DNA of 40,308 bases from JAVVPL01 sp036655775. GTDB taxonomy: Bacteria; Bacteroidota; Bacteroidia; Bacteroidales; P3. Positions 1 through 8,684 of the stretch are shown here, one piece after another; position 1 is the first letter of the stretch; every line of letters begins with the position of its first letter. The DNA is taken from contig JAVVPL010000005.1 of NCBI GenBank assembly GCA_036655775.1, forward strand, positions 1 to 40,308, read 5' to 3'. The translations under genes and the position numbers were made by a program. The notes under the pieces are model-generated. The model was not told the origin of the DNA. It searched no databases and worked only from the letters and a program-made list of their open reading frames with translations.

Positions 1-1032
1 CAAGCGTTTTTTGCAATGACCGCACCAAATATCTTCTTTACTGCCCACATTACAACTTTTAAAAACCGAAAAATAGGCTGTTTGTTTGGCGAAAAGTTTT
101 GCAATTGTGATTTCGTGCAGTGGACGTAAAAAACTAAAATAATTAAAATCTGCACTTATATATTTACGAACATACTTACGGAAATCAGATTCAAAGGTAT
201 AGGATTTTGAATATTGATGATTGACTTCTGTGCCCACTATGGTTGCTTCATTGGCACTACCTTCATTGGAAAGAGCAATATGTTTTTTGTTTGTCAAAGC
301 TGCAATCAATAAAGAATTAAATGCTAACATTGCCGAAAAAGGAGTATGCCCATTTAAAAAGCCTTTAGCATTGAGTTGTAATAAAAGTGGATCTATGGGG
401 CGCTTTTCTTCGGCTATTTCTAGTGGAGTATAGCCTGCTACTTTAATGCAATCTAAGGTGGCACCTCTAGGATTAATAATGAAGGGTAATGCTTTTTGTG
501 GAGAGGCATTTTTTAAAATTTCAAGACTTACTACTGAATCTTTACCTCCACCAATAGGGATAATAATTTCATCGTTTAAAGTAAAATGGAGTGGAGATAA
601 GGGCGAGCCAAACGAACGAATTTCCATAAAATCGACAGGGGTGCTTTGGATGTGATTAAGATAAAAAAATTCGCCCAAGCCATGAAAATATAAATTTTTC
701 CACCATTGAATTTGTTCGTCATTTAATTGGTGAGGAATGATTTCAAGTATAGGCGAGCTAGTCGCTTTCCAATAGCTGATGAGTTCAATCATGCCGATAT
801 GAAATACCAATATATTTAGTTGCGCTTTAGAAAGTTGGTCTATGTGATAAAAAGAGTGATTGGGAATACATATACTGGGTGAAAATACATACACAATAGC
901 TTGTTTATCGTCTTCTACTTCAAAACTGAAATTCATTGTGAAATTTTCAGCCGTTTGTTGGTAATTGTATTTTTTATATCTAAAGATAGGATAAGTGTTA
1001 CGTAAGGAAGTATAAAGTGCTTGTTGTTGCAT
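1..1032 (-). CDS. PP-loop ATPase family protein, possibly MurL-like epimerase (partial, 3' end outside window)
   Basis: The reading frame is open for 344 codons from the ATG at 1032 down to base 1, so the C-terminus lies outside the window. The sequence shows an ATP-pyrophosphatase P-loop, IPIGGGKDS, at residues 158-166. It also shows HGLGEFFY near 117-124, SNEGSANEA near 255-263, VNHQYSKSY near 270-278, and a C-terminal CxxC (WCGHCKK) near 336-342. From memory this set of motifs resembles MurL, the ATP-dependent enzyme that epimerises the terminal L-Glu of UDP-MurNAc-L-Ala-L-Glu in peptidoglycan synthesis. The PP-loop assignment is firm; the MurL assignment is a family-level inference. No MurD-like partner is visible, though one could lie beyond the left edge. 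A TATTTTTG -7 element sits just upstream. The alternative is another PP-loop enzyme of unknown substrate. Confidence 0.7.
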   Translation of the reverse strand, partial: MQQQALYTSLRNTYPIFRYKKYNYQQTAENFTMNFSFEVEDDKQAIVYVFSPSICIPNHSFYHIDQLSKAQLNILVFHIGMIELISYWKATSSPILEIIPHQLNDEQIQWWKNLYFHGLGEFFYLNHIQSTPVDFMEIRSFGSPLSPLHFTLNDEIIIPIGGGKDSVVSLEILKNASPQKALPFIINPRGATLDCIKVAGYTPLEIAEEKRPIDPLLLQLNAKGFLNGHTPFSAMLAFNSLLIAALTNKKHIALSNEGSANEATIVGTEVNHQYSKSYTFESDFRKYVRKYISADFNYFSFLRPLHEITIAKLFAKQTAYFSVFKSCNVGSKEDIWCGHCKKRL

Positions 1033-1081
1033 GCTTTGGAACTTTTGTTTAAAAATTTGTATCCATGTTTTTATTATAATG

Positions 1082-1112
1082 CAAAAATACAATTTTTTGC
1101 TCTATTTACCAA
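1082..1112 (-). promoter_or_regulatory. Bacteroidota-type promoter for the leftmost gene
   Basis: Read on the minus strand, a TTG at 1110-1112 is followed after 20 nt by TATTTTTG at 1082-1089. This matches the TTG/TAnnTTTG consensus used by the Bacteroidota primary sigma factor. The start codon is 50 nt downstream. The -33 part overlaps the stop codon of the preceding minus-strand gene. Confidence 0.55.
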
Positions 1113-2122
1113 TCCCAATATACAGGTAAATGATCACTAAATCCACCTAAATATTTCATGCCATTGTAAGTGCGAAATAGTTTAATCCCCATATAAATTT
1201 CATCTTTCATAAGCATAAAACTAGGGGCAAAGATATGCGCTTGTTGTATATGTGTTTCCTCCTTATCTGAATTAAAATACAAATTGGGACTTAACATGAT
1301 TTGATCAATGATACTCCATTCTTGTCTGAATTTATTACTGCCTTCTTTTCCTTGAAAAGGGCACATTAAATTGAAAAGGAAAGTTTGGGTATCAACAGAC
1401 TGACAAGAAGCTCCCAATACTTGCGTAATACTAGGATCCGAAGGTTCGTCATTAAAATCGCCCATAACTAAAATATTTGCTTTTGGATTTTGGGCATATA
1501 TTTTTAAAATTGCATTTTTTAGTACCTTGGCTACAAATGCGCGTTTCCCAATGGTAGCAGTGGCTCCTCCATATTTAGAAGGAAAATGATTTACAAAAAT
1601 ATGCAAACTGTCTTTTTGAAAAACATAGCCTTTAACATACAAAATATCACGAGTAAACGAAACGGTATCGGAAGGATAAATAATGGGAATAGGATAGGAG
1701 AGTGAAGGACTAAAATAATCGCTTCTATATAATAAGGCCACATCAATGCCTCGCGCATCCTGTGATTCGTAATGAATAAAATTGAAATGATTTTGTCGGA
1801 GAGGGGTCCCAAAACACAAGTCGCGTAATACTTTGGCATTCTCTACTTCGCATACCCCCAAAAGAGTCAAGGGAACCTCAGCACCTAAGGCGGCAATAAC
1901 TTTAAATAATTGAACACATTTGTTCTCATATTTTTTTTTACCCCATGCCTTGATGCCTAAAGGCGTGAAATCATCGTCTTTTTTGAGACTATCATCAAAA
2001 TAATCAAAAAGATTTTCCAAATTGTAAAATCCAATTCGTAATTTTGGAGAGGGTTCATATTGTCTATTTATATCACAAAGAGGATTCAAATTTAAGAGTA
2101 TGGATAGAATTAAAATTAACAT
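1106..2122 (-). CDS. Secreted endonuclease/exonuclease/phosphatase family protein
   Basis: The protein has 338 residues from the chosen start. After a hydrophobic N-terminus (MLILILSILL) come the family signatures: RIGFYNLENLFD (metal and active-site Asn/Glu), VMGDFNDEPSD in the middle and GFSDHLPVYW at the C-terminus. These are the catalytic motifs of the Mg-dependent DNase I-like fold. The substrate could be nucleic acid, a phospholipid or a phosphorylated sugar, and the sequence does not decide. An in-frame ATG at 2146 exists, but AAGGAGG at 2127-2133 lies directly before the ATG at 2122. The extra residues MQAEKGGT are simply the translated ribosome binding site, and the inner start gives a clean export signal. 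The Cys at residue 16 does not fit a standard lipobox well, so lipidation is uncertain. Confidence 0.85.
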   Translation of the reverse strand: MLILILSILLNLNPLCDINRQYEPSPKLRIGFYNLENLFDYFDDSLKKDDDFTPLGIKAWGKKKYENKCVQLFKVIAALGAEVPLTLLGVCEVENAKVLRDLCFGTPLRQNHFNFIHYESQDARGIDVALLYRSDYFSPSLSYPIPIIYPSDTVSFTRDILYVKGYVFQKDSLHIFVNHFPSKYGGATATIGKRAFVAKVLKNAILKIYAQNPKANILVMGDFNDEPSDPSITQVLGASCQSVDTQTFLFNLMCPFQGKEGSNKFRQEWSIIDQIMLSPNLYFNSDKEETHIQQAHIFAPSFMLMKDEIYMGIKLFRTYNGMKYLGGFSDHLPVYWDW

Positions 2123-2176
2123 AGTACCTCCTTTTTCTGCTTGCAAAAGTCTGCTAATTTTATTAACTTCGCAAGT

Positions 2177-2212
2177 TAAAAATTCTTAAATTATCATAAA
2201 AATTCTTAAATT
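2177..2212. repeat. Two 16-bp direct repeats upstream of the nitroreductase
   Basis: TAAAAATTCTTAAATT occurs at 2177-2192 and again, identically, at 2197-2212, a 20-nt period. The pair ends eight bases before the ATG at 2221 and lies between two divergent genes. It could be an operator or the product of a local duplication. Confidence 0.6.
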
Positions 2213-2220
2213 CTAAACGA

Positions 2221-2982
2221 ATGAATCCCTGCATACAAACTTTACTTGCGCATAAAAGTATTCGAAAGTATAAAGAAATTCCCATCGACCCCAAACTTCT
2301 AACTGCTATTTTAACCGCAGCTTCACGCGCTTCCACCACTGGAAACATGCAATTGTATAGTATTATGGTAACCCAAGATGCACAAAGAAAGCAAGACTTA
2401 GCAAAATTCCATTTTAATCAACCAATGATAACGCAAGCGCCAGTAGTATTAACGTTTATGGCTGATGTCAATCGATTTCATCATTGGTGTAAAATCAATG
2501 AGGCGGAAAAATCCTATGATAATTTTTTATGGTTTATCAATGGGGTGATAGATGCTTTATTAGCCGCTCAAAATGCTTGTATTGCAGCCGAATCCGAAGG
2601 TCTAGGAATTTGTTACTTAGGTACGACTACGTATAATGCAAAAGGAATTGCCCAGTTTTTTAAAGTTCCCAAAGGAGTGGTTCCTATTACGACTATGACT
2701 ATGGGAATTCCTGATGAAAAGCTTCCCTTAACCGATCGTATTCCTTTAGAAGGAGTGGTGCATTATGAAACGTATCATCCTTACACGGATCAAGATATTC
2801 AAACTATTTTTTCCGAAAAAGAAAATTTGGAAGAAACTCAAGCGCTTTTAGCTCAAAATAAGCTGCCCAATCTGGCTCAAATATTTACCAAAAATCGATA
2901 TACCAAGGCCGATGCAGTTCATTTTTCTACGCAATTTTTGCAATTCTTAAAAGAAGCAGAGTTTATGAATGACAGGCCGTAA
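2221..2982 (+). CDS. NADPH-dependent nitroreductase family protein (NfsA-like)
   Basis: The 253-residue protein has the FMN-binding nitroreductase fold. Near the N-terminus, HKSIRKYKEIPID is the family's phosphate/FMN-binding Arg motif, followed by AASRASTTGNMQLYS. The mid-region AAESEGLGICYLG and the C-terminal part match the NfsA/FRP subgroup. Members transfer two electrons from NAD(P)H to nitroaromatics, quinones or flavins in the cytoplasm; the physiological substrate is not evident. The length is typical for NfsA-like enzymes (about 240-250). The start is the first ATG after the pair of direct repeats. The gene stands alone, diverging from the phosphatase-fold gene and followed by 124 nt before purC. 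Confidence 0.88.
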   Translation: MNPCIQTLLAHKSIRKYKEIPIDPKLLTAILTAASRASTTGNMQLYSIMVTQDAQRKQDLAKFHFNQPMITQAPVVLTFMADVNRFHHWCKINEAEKSYDNFLWFINGVIDALLAAQNACIAAESEGLGICYLGTTTYNAKGIAQFFKVPKGVVPITTMTMGIPDEKLPLTDRIPLEGVVHYETYHPYTDQDIQTIFSEKENLEETQALLAQNKLPNLAQIFTKNRYTKADAVHFSTQFLQFLKEAEFMNDRP

Positions 2983-3034
2983 TAAAATTAAAATGATTTC
3001 ATTCACCTTAAATAATAAACACGTACTTGCGTTT

Positions 3035-3044
3035 TTTGCGCAAA
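3035..3044. promoter_or_regulatory. 10-bp palindrome upstream of purC
   Basis: TTTGCGCAAA is a perfect palindrome about 60 nt before the purC ATG, in a region with no clear TAnnTTTG element. It may be a protein-binding site, but a single 10-bp AT-flanked palindrome can arise by chance. Confidence 0.25.
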
Positions 3045-3106
3045 TATGTCAATATAAATAAAGAAAATTCAGTACAGAATAACTCACCTATTAAAATTTT
3101 ACGAAA

Positions 3107-4054
3107 ATGAATCAAGCATTAGTTAAATCCAATTTTAAATTTCCAAATCAAAAAAATCTATATGAAGGAAAAGTACGAGATGTGTACAATATTAACAATG
3201 AACTTTTAGTAATGTTAGTGTCTGATCGTATTTCTGCTTTTGATGTAATCCTTCCCGAGGGAATCCCATACAAAGGCCAAGTTCTCAATCAAATTGCTTC
3301 TTATTTTTTAGATGCTACGGCGGATATTCTTCCCAATTGGAAAATAGCCACTCCAGATCCAATGGTTACAATAGGAAAGCTTTGTACCCCTTTTAAAGTA
3401 GAAATGGTAGTTCGTAATTATTTATCGGGGCACGCATGGCGCGAATACAAAGAAGGAAAACGTACGCTTTGTGGGCTTACAATGCCCGAAGGTATGAAAG
3501 AAAATGATAAGTTCCCACATCCGATGATTACCCCCACTACCAAAGAAGATATTGGGCATGATGAAGATGTTTCCAAAGAAGAAATAATTAAATTTAATTT
3601 GGTTGGAAAAGAGGATTATGAACAGCTTGAAAAATACACCTTAGCTTTGTTTGCTCGAGGTACAGAAATGGCCAAAAAGATGGGTTTGATTTTGGTAGAT
3701 ACCAAATATGAATTTGGCAAAATTGGAAATCAAATTTATTTGATAGATGAAATTCATACCCCTGATTCTTCTCGTTATTTTTATGCTGAAGGGTATCAAG
3801 CACGTCAAGATAAAGGTGAAAAACAACGTCAATTGTCTAAAGAATTTGTTCGGGAATGGTTGATAGAAAATCATTTTCAAGGTAGAGATGGCGAGGTGGT
3901 TCCACGTATGACCCCTGAATTTGTAAATCAAGTTTCAGAACGTTATATTGAATTGTACGAACAGATCACAGGCTTAAACTTTCAAAAAGCAGATTCATCC
4001 AATGTATTGCAAAGGGTAGAAAAAAACGTATTAGATTTTTTAGCTAAGCGATAA
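3107..4054 (+). CDS. purC: Phosphoribosylaminoimidazole-succinocarboxamide synthase
   Basis: This enzyme of purine biosynthesis condenses CAIR with aspartate, using ATP, to form SAICAR in the cytoplasm. The sequence shows the ATP-binding LYEGKVRDVYNI near residue 20, DRISAFDVILPEGIPYKG near 42-59, VRNYLSGHAWREYKEG, and the C-terminal catalytic region with LVDTKYEFG and IDEIHTPDSSRYF. At 315 residues it is of the longer SAICAR synthase type rather than the roughly 240-residue form. The ATG is preceded by an A-rich leader. The MATE transporter begins two bases after the stop, so the two are probably co-transcribed, though a functional tie to efflux is not obvious. Confidence 0.97.
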   Translation: MNQALVKSNFKFPNQKNLYEGKVRDVYNINNELLVMLVSDRISAFDVILPEGIPYKGQVLNQIASYFLDATADILPNWKIATPDPMVTIGKLCTPFKVEMVVRNYLSGHAWREYKEGKRTLCGLTMPEGMKENDKFPHPMITPTTKEDIGHDEDVSKEEIIKFNLVGKEDYEQLEKYTLALFARGTEMAKKMGLILVDTKYEFGKIGNQIYLIDEIHTPDSSRYFYAEGYQARQDKGEKQRQLSKEFVREWLIENHFQGRDGEVVPRMTPEFVNQVSERYIELYEQITGLNFQKADSSNVLQRVEKNVLDFLAKR

Positions 4055-4056
4055 GT

Positions 4057-5352
4057 ATGCACAAAAGCATCGTAAAACTTGCTGTCCCCAACATTATTAG
4101 TAATATCACGGTTCCTTTATTGGGTGCCGTTGATTTGGCCATGATGGGGCGGCTCAATGATATTCATTTAATGGGAGCCATAGCCTTAGGGGCTATGGTT
4201 TTCAATTTTATGTATTGGGCTCTAGGCTTTTTACGAATGGGTACTTGTGGCTTTACTTCGCAAGCGTATGGGGCTAATCAAACGCATACGCTGATTAATA
4301 TCTTGGGAAGAGGCATTCTAATTGCCTTAGCTGGTGCTTTTTTATTATGGGCATTGCAAGTGCCTATTATTCATTTAGCTTTGCGTTGGGTTGATACCAG
4401 TCCTGCTATAGCGAGTGCTACAGAATCGTATTTTTTTATTCGAATATGGGGAGCGCCTGCTGCAATTATGTCCTTTGCATTTAGTGGTTGGTTTATCGGT
4501 ATGCAAAACACAAAAACACCTATGTGGATCGCTATATTTATTAATATTTGCAATGTAGCATTCAATTATATATTTGTATTTTTATTTGATATGCAAGCCA
4601 ATGGAGTTGCCTTAGGAACGGTCTTAGCTCAATATGCAGGATTATTACTTACGCTTTTTATTCTATGCACAAAATACAAGTCGCTTTTATCGGATTTCAG
4701 ATGGTCTTTGATACTTAAACTCAAAGAAATGAAACGTTTTATGAATGTAAATACCGATATATTTTTTAGAACTCTTTTAATCATTAGTGTTTTTAGTTTT
4801 TTTACGGCTGAATCCGCACGCTATGGAAGTGAAATTTTAGTTTTGAACACCATACTTTATCAATTTTTTATTTTCTTTTCGTATGGAATGGATGGCTTTG
4901 CACATGCGGCTGAAGCCTTGACGGGAAAGTTTATAGGAAGAGGTGAAATTCCCGTTTTGAAAAATTGTGTAAAAGCGGTATTTATTTGGGGTTTCGGTTT
5001 ATCTATACTGGCGGTTTTGATATATGCCTTTGCTTATCAAGATTTACTTCAAATTTTTACGAAAGATAGTCAAATTCATTTAATCGCCAAGGGGTATTAT
5101 TATTGGATTGTCGCACTTCCTATATTAAGTTTTCCCGCTTTTTTATGGGATGGGGTTTATGCGGGCGCTTTGGCAACGAAGGCCTTGTTATATACAATGT
5201 TAATAGCAGTAGGACTTTGTTTTTTTCCTGCCTATTATCTTTTGGCACCTTATTGGGGCAATCATGCGCTATGGTTTGCTTTGCTTTTATTTTTAGTTGT
5301 ACGAGGCTTAAGTTTGAGTCTATGGGTGAAAAAACAAATTTTAAAAGTGTAG
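4057..5352 (+). CDS. MATE family efflux transporter (DinF-like)
   Basis: The 431-residue protein is almost wholly hydrophobic, with about twelve predicted membrane segments. It opens with KLAVPNIISNITVPLLGAVD, the typical MATE N-terminus, followed by GRLNDIHLMGAIALG. A second half with related organisation starts near residue 230. MATE proteins use Na+ or H+ gradients to export drugs, metabolites or lipid-linked compounds across the inner membrane. The N-terminal pattern favours the DinF subgroup. The gene starts two nucleotides after purC and probably shares its transcript. Confidence 0.9.
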   Translation: MHKSIVKLAVPNIISNITVPLLGAVDLAMMGRLNDIHLMGAIALGAMVFNFMYWALGFLRMGTCGFTSQAYGANQTHTLINILGRGILIALAGAFLLWALQVPIIHLALRWVDTSPAIASATESYFFIRIWGAPAAIMSFAFSGWFIGMQNTKTPMWIAIFINICNVAFNYIFVFLFDMQANGVALGTVLAQYAGLLLTLFILCTKYKSLLSDFRWSLILKLKEMKRFMNVNTDIFFRTLLIISVFSFFTAESARYGSEILVLNTILYQFFIFFSYGMDGFAHAAEALTGKFIGRGEIPVLKNCVKAVFIWGFGLSILAVLIYAFAYQDLLQIFTKDSQIHLIAKGYYYWIVALPILSFPAFLWDGVYAGALATKALLYTMLIAVGLCFFPAYYLLAPYWGNHALWFALLLFLVVRGLSLSLWVKKQILKV

Positions 5353-5369
5353 ATCTGGAAATAAAATTG

Positions 5370-5377
5370 TAATTTTG
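5370..5377 (+). promoter_or_regulatory. -7 element (TAATTTTG) before the aminotransferase operon
   Basis: TAATTTTG matches the TAnnTTTG consensus and lies 26 nt before the ATG at 5404, in the 51-nt gap after the MATE gene. A clear -33 TTTG at the right distance is not seen. Confidence 0.45.
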
Positions 5378-5403
5378 TTCTTATATATAAAAATTATTCA
5401 CAG

Positions 5404-6628
5404 ATGAATACTCATGCACATCTTTTTAAAAGATATATAGCGCAAGCTTCTGAATATCCTACGTTTACAGTCGATGTGGAGAGAGCGGAAGGAATTTATA
5501 TTTGGGATACACAAGGCAAAAAATATATTGATTTTATTTCAAGTATTTGTGTCAATAATTTAGGTCATCGTCATCCACAGATTTTGGAAGCTATTCATAA
5601 ACAAATGGACCAATATCTACATGTGATGGTTTATGGCGAATTTATTCAAGGTCCTCAATTAGCCTTAGCGCAAAAATTAGCCGAGCTATTACCTGAGCAG
5701 TTGCAAAAAATATTTTTTTTAAATTCTGGCTNNNNNNNNNNAAGCCATAGAGGGTGCTATTAAGTTAGCCCGTTTGTACAATAAACGGAAGGAAATTATT
5801 GGTTTTGCAAAGTCGTATCATGGAAGTACTATGGGCGCAATGTCCGTGTTGGGGCATGATAAAATCCGAGATACTTTTGAACCCTTATTACCTTGTCATA
5901 AAATGCTTCCATACAATAGTGAAGCCGATTTGAATGCCATTACCACGCAGACATGTTGTGTTATAGCCGAAGTTATTCAATCTGGAGCAGGCATGGTATG
6001 TGCCGAACAAAATTTTTTAACTCAATTACGAAAACGTTGTACTGAGGTGGGCGCTTTGCTTATCTTTGATGAAATTCAAACTGGTTTTGGACGTACCGCT
6101 AAACTTTTTGCTTTTGAACATTATGGCGTGGTTCCCGATATTCTTTGTATTGCTAAAGGAATGGGAGGAGGAATGCCAATTTCTGCCTTTATATCTTCTG
6201 TTGCTCTTATGGAGTTGCTCAATAATGAACATCCTTTATTAGGACATGCTTCTACATTTGGGGGGCATCCATTATCTTGTGTGTCTTCTTTAAAAGCATT
6301 AGAATTAATAAATACCCCTGAAATATTAGGACAAGTAGAGGCTAAAGGGCAACGAATTCGAAATCATTTAAAAACGCATCCTCAGATACTTGAAGTAAGA
6401 GGGAAAGGTCTTTTTTTAGCCGTGGTATTCAAAGATCCTACACACATAGAACAAATTGTAGAAAGATGTATGGCTAATGGATTTATAACACTATGGCTTT
6501 TATTCAATCATGAGGTATTGGCTTTAACACCTCCCTTGACAATTACTAATCAAGAAATAGATATGGCGATGGCTATTTTTAAACAGTCCTTAGATGAGGC
6601 TTTTAGAACTTATGAAAAACAAAAATAA
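5404..6628 (+). CDS. Class III PLP-dependent aminotransferase, interrupted by an N run
   Basis: Two frames joined across the unknown bases at 5732-5741 make one aminotransferase of about 405 residues. The N-terminal part reaches FFLNSG; the C-terminal part resumes with AIEGAIKLARLY. Family motifs follow in order: YHGSTMGAMS, IFDEIQTGFGRT (PLP-binding Asp), IAKGMGGGMP (Schiff-base Lys), and HASTFGGHPLSC. The family motif across the gap should read NSGSEA, which needs only about three bases, so the apparent frameshift comes from the ten-N filler. The family includes ornithine, acetylornithine, 4-aminobutyrate and other omega-aminotransferases; the substrate cannot be fixed here. It starts a probable operon: the next gene begins three bases after its stop. 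Confidence 0.88.
5732..5741. other. Assembly gap (ten N)
   Basis: Ten undetermined bases fall inside the aminotransferase coding region. The flanking codons predict a true gap of about three bases, so the number of N is not the true length. Confidence 0.98.
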
Positions 6629-6631
6629 CCA

Positions 6632-8017
6632 ATGAAGAAAAAAATAAAAGAAACAAAGCAAAAATGGACACAGCGTTACCTTTCCATTTTGCGCTATTTT
6701 ACATACGAAATTTGGTATGATAGAGTTGATTTGTATTCATATTGGAAGCGATTGGGTATTTATGTTTTCAAAATTCTTTCCATTGCATATAAAAAATTCT
6801 TTAAAGACAAATGTTTGAATCGGGCTTCTGCACTTAGTTATTATTCCATATTAGCCGTAGTTCCTATTTTAGCCATTGCTTTTGGCGTTGCCAAAGGTTT
6901 TGGAATGGATGTATTTTTGGCTGATGAAATAAATAAATTAAGTAGTCAAAGTATATTTTGGCAGAGTGTATTTACTTTTACACGTTCTATGTTGGATAAT
7001 ACTAGCGGTGGATTGATTGCAGGAATTGGTCTGTTTTTTTTATTGTGGGTAGCTATGAATGTGCTAACGAGTGTAGAATTAGCCCTCAATGATATTTGGC
7101 AAGTGAAAAGGCAGCGAACCATTTTGCGTAAATTTACGGATTATACGACTATTATTTTATTAACTCCAGTCTTGATAGTTGTGGGATACAGTGCTAAATT
7201 ATATCTTCAAGTGCATGTTACCGATGTGGTAAATTCGAGTTTTGTATTGTTGATTTTTCATTATCTAATGGCCTTAACTCCTTTTATATCTATTTCTATC
7301 TTTTTTACGCTCTTGTATTTAATTTTGCCTAATACCCGAATACCTTTGCGTGCTTCATTGATCGCAGGTCTAGTATCATCATTGTTTTTTATGATCATGA
7401 AAGATGCGTATATTCAATTTCAATCGTATATGACTAGTTATAATATTGTGTATGGTAGTTTTGCTGCCTTACCTTTGTTTTTGATCTGGTTGCGTATTAG
7501 TTGGATTATTGTGCTTTTTGGAGCAGAATTAGGATTTAGTATTGTGAAAATGGATAATTATATTTTTGAAACTGATTACAAATATATTTCTGAACGACGA
7601 CGAAAAATATATGCTCTTTATCTCACAACTCTAGTAGCGCATAATTTCAAACAAGAAAAAGGGGCCATGAGTATAGTCGATTTATCTAAAATTATGTGTG
7701 TGCCACAGCCTTATTTATATGATGTAGCAAAGGATTTGACCGAAATGAAAATTTTAAATCGAATTTATGCAAATGATCGTAGTTATTCCTATGAAGCTTG
7801 TTATCAACCCGCTTATGATATAAATAAACTAAGTTTACAACAGGTTTTACAGGCCTTAGATTTTTATCATTATGAAGAAGAATTTATACCCAAGTCGCAA
7901 GAGCCATATTATTATTTTGATGATAAAATGAATCAAATTAATGCGCTTATTTCTCAGTCTTCCCATAATGTTTTACTCAAAGATATCGACTTACATATAG
8001 AAACAATTCAAAACTAA
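6632..8017 (+). CDS. YihY/virulence factor BrkB family membrane protein
   Basis: The 461-residue protein has a basic cytoplasmic N-terminus, then a region with LNRASALSYYSILAVVPILA near residue 65, the hallmark of the YihY/BrkB family, and about six membrane helices to residue ~310. The soluble C-terminal tail (from ~320) looks like a winged-helix module (MSIVDLSKIMCVPQPYLYDV). YihY proteins were once annotated as RNase BN, which is no longer accepted; their molecular role is unclear. The gene sits three bases after the aminotransferase and four before riboflavin synthase, consistent with one transcript. Confidence 0.88.
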   Translation: MKKKIKETKQKWTQRYLSILRYFTYEIWYDRVDLYSYWKRLGIYVFKILSIAYKKFFKDKCLNRASALSYYSILAVVPILAIAFGVAKGFGMDVFLADEINKLSSQSIFWQSVFTFTRSMLDNTSGGLIAGIGLFFLLWVAMNVLTSVELALNDIWQVKRQRTILRKFTDYTTIILLTPVLIVVGYSAKLYLQVHVTDVVNSSFVLLIFHYLMALTPFISISIFFTLLYLILPNTRIPLRASLIAGLVSSLFFMIMKDAYIQFQSYMTSYNIVYGSFAALPLFLIWLRISWIIVLFGAELGFSIVKMDNYIFETDYKYISERRRKIYALYLTTLVAHNFKQEKGAMSIVDLSKIMCVPQPYLYDVAKDLTEMKILNRIYANDRSYSYEACYQPAYDINKLSLQQVLQALDFYHYEEEFIPKSQEPYYYFDDKMNQINALISQSSHNVLLKDIDLHIETIQN

Positions 8018-8021
8018 AAAT

Positions 8022-8627
8022 ATGTTTACAGGAATTATTGAAAAAATGGCAGAAGTGATTGCTATTGAAAAAGATCATACCAATGTGCACTTTACCCTTA
8101 AAAGTGCGTTGGCTCAAGAATTGAAAATTGATCAAAGTTTAGCGCATAATGGGGTTTGTTTAACGGTAGTTAAAATTGATAAAGATAAAAGCACATACGT
8201 GGTAACTGCGATGCAAGAATCTTTGGATCGTTCTAATCTGGCTTATTGGAAAGTAGGAGATAAGATTAATTTGGAACGTTCGATGCCTGTAAATGGACGT
8301 TTTGATGGACATTTAGTGCAAGGTCATGTGGATCAAACTGCAGTTTGTAGTAAAATAGAAAACTTAGATGGGAGTTGGAAATACTACTTTACCTACGAAG
8401 ATAAAAAATCAAATTTTACGGTGGAAAAAGGTTCTATTTGTGTCAATGGAGTCAGTTTAACGGTGGTTGATTCTCAAGCAGGTTTATTCTCTGTAGCGAT
8501 CATTCCGTATACTTATCATGAAACTAATTTTCATCAAATTCAAAAAGGTTCGGTAATTAATATCGAATTTGATATATTGGGCAAGTATATCATTCGACTT
8601 TTCGAAGAGTATGAAAAAGCAAAATAA
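8022..8627 (+). CDS. ribE: Riboflavin synthase, alpha subunit
   Basis: This enzyme dismutates two 6,7-dimethyl-8-ribityllumazine molecules to riboflavin. It has the start MFTGIIEKMAEV that is diagnostic for the family and two lumazine-binding repeats: residues 1-97, and from ~98, where GHLVQGHVDQ opens the second. HNGVCLTVV and VNGVSLTVV are the matching positions in each repeat. The length of 201 residues is standard. It is the last gene of the operon beginning at 5404 and is unlinked to other riboflavin genes in this window. The gene symbol follows ribE usage; some organisms call it ribC. Confidence 0.96.
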   Translation: MFTGIIEKMAEVIAIEKDHTNVHFTLKSALAQELKIDQSLAHNGVCLTVVKIDKDKSTYVVTAMQESLDRSNLAYWKVGDKINLERSMPVNGRFDGHLVQGHVDQTAVCSKIENLDGSWKYYFTYEDKKSNFTVEKGSICVNGVSLTVVDSQAGLFSVAIIPYTYHETNFHQIQKGSVINIEFDILGKYIIRLFEEYEKAK

Positions 8628-8684
8628 AATATTTTCTTACGTCCAAAATCCATTGAATTAAAATACGTAAAATCTAAAATTAAA

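Noticed and set aside
221..655. Two plus-strand reading frames of about 70 codons
   Set aside because: Both lie opposite the well-supported PP-loop gene on the minus strand, with no family features.
5404..5763. Reading the aminotransferase as a truncated pseudogene
   Set aside because: The shift coincides exactly with the ten-N gap, and all catalytic motifs follow downstream in one frame.
8638..8670. TTACGT...ACGTAA inverted repeat after riboflavin synthase
   Set aside because: Six-base AT-rich arms with a long spacer and no T run; too weak to call a terminator or operator.
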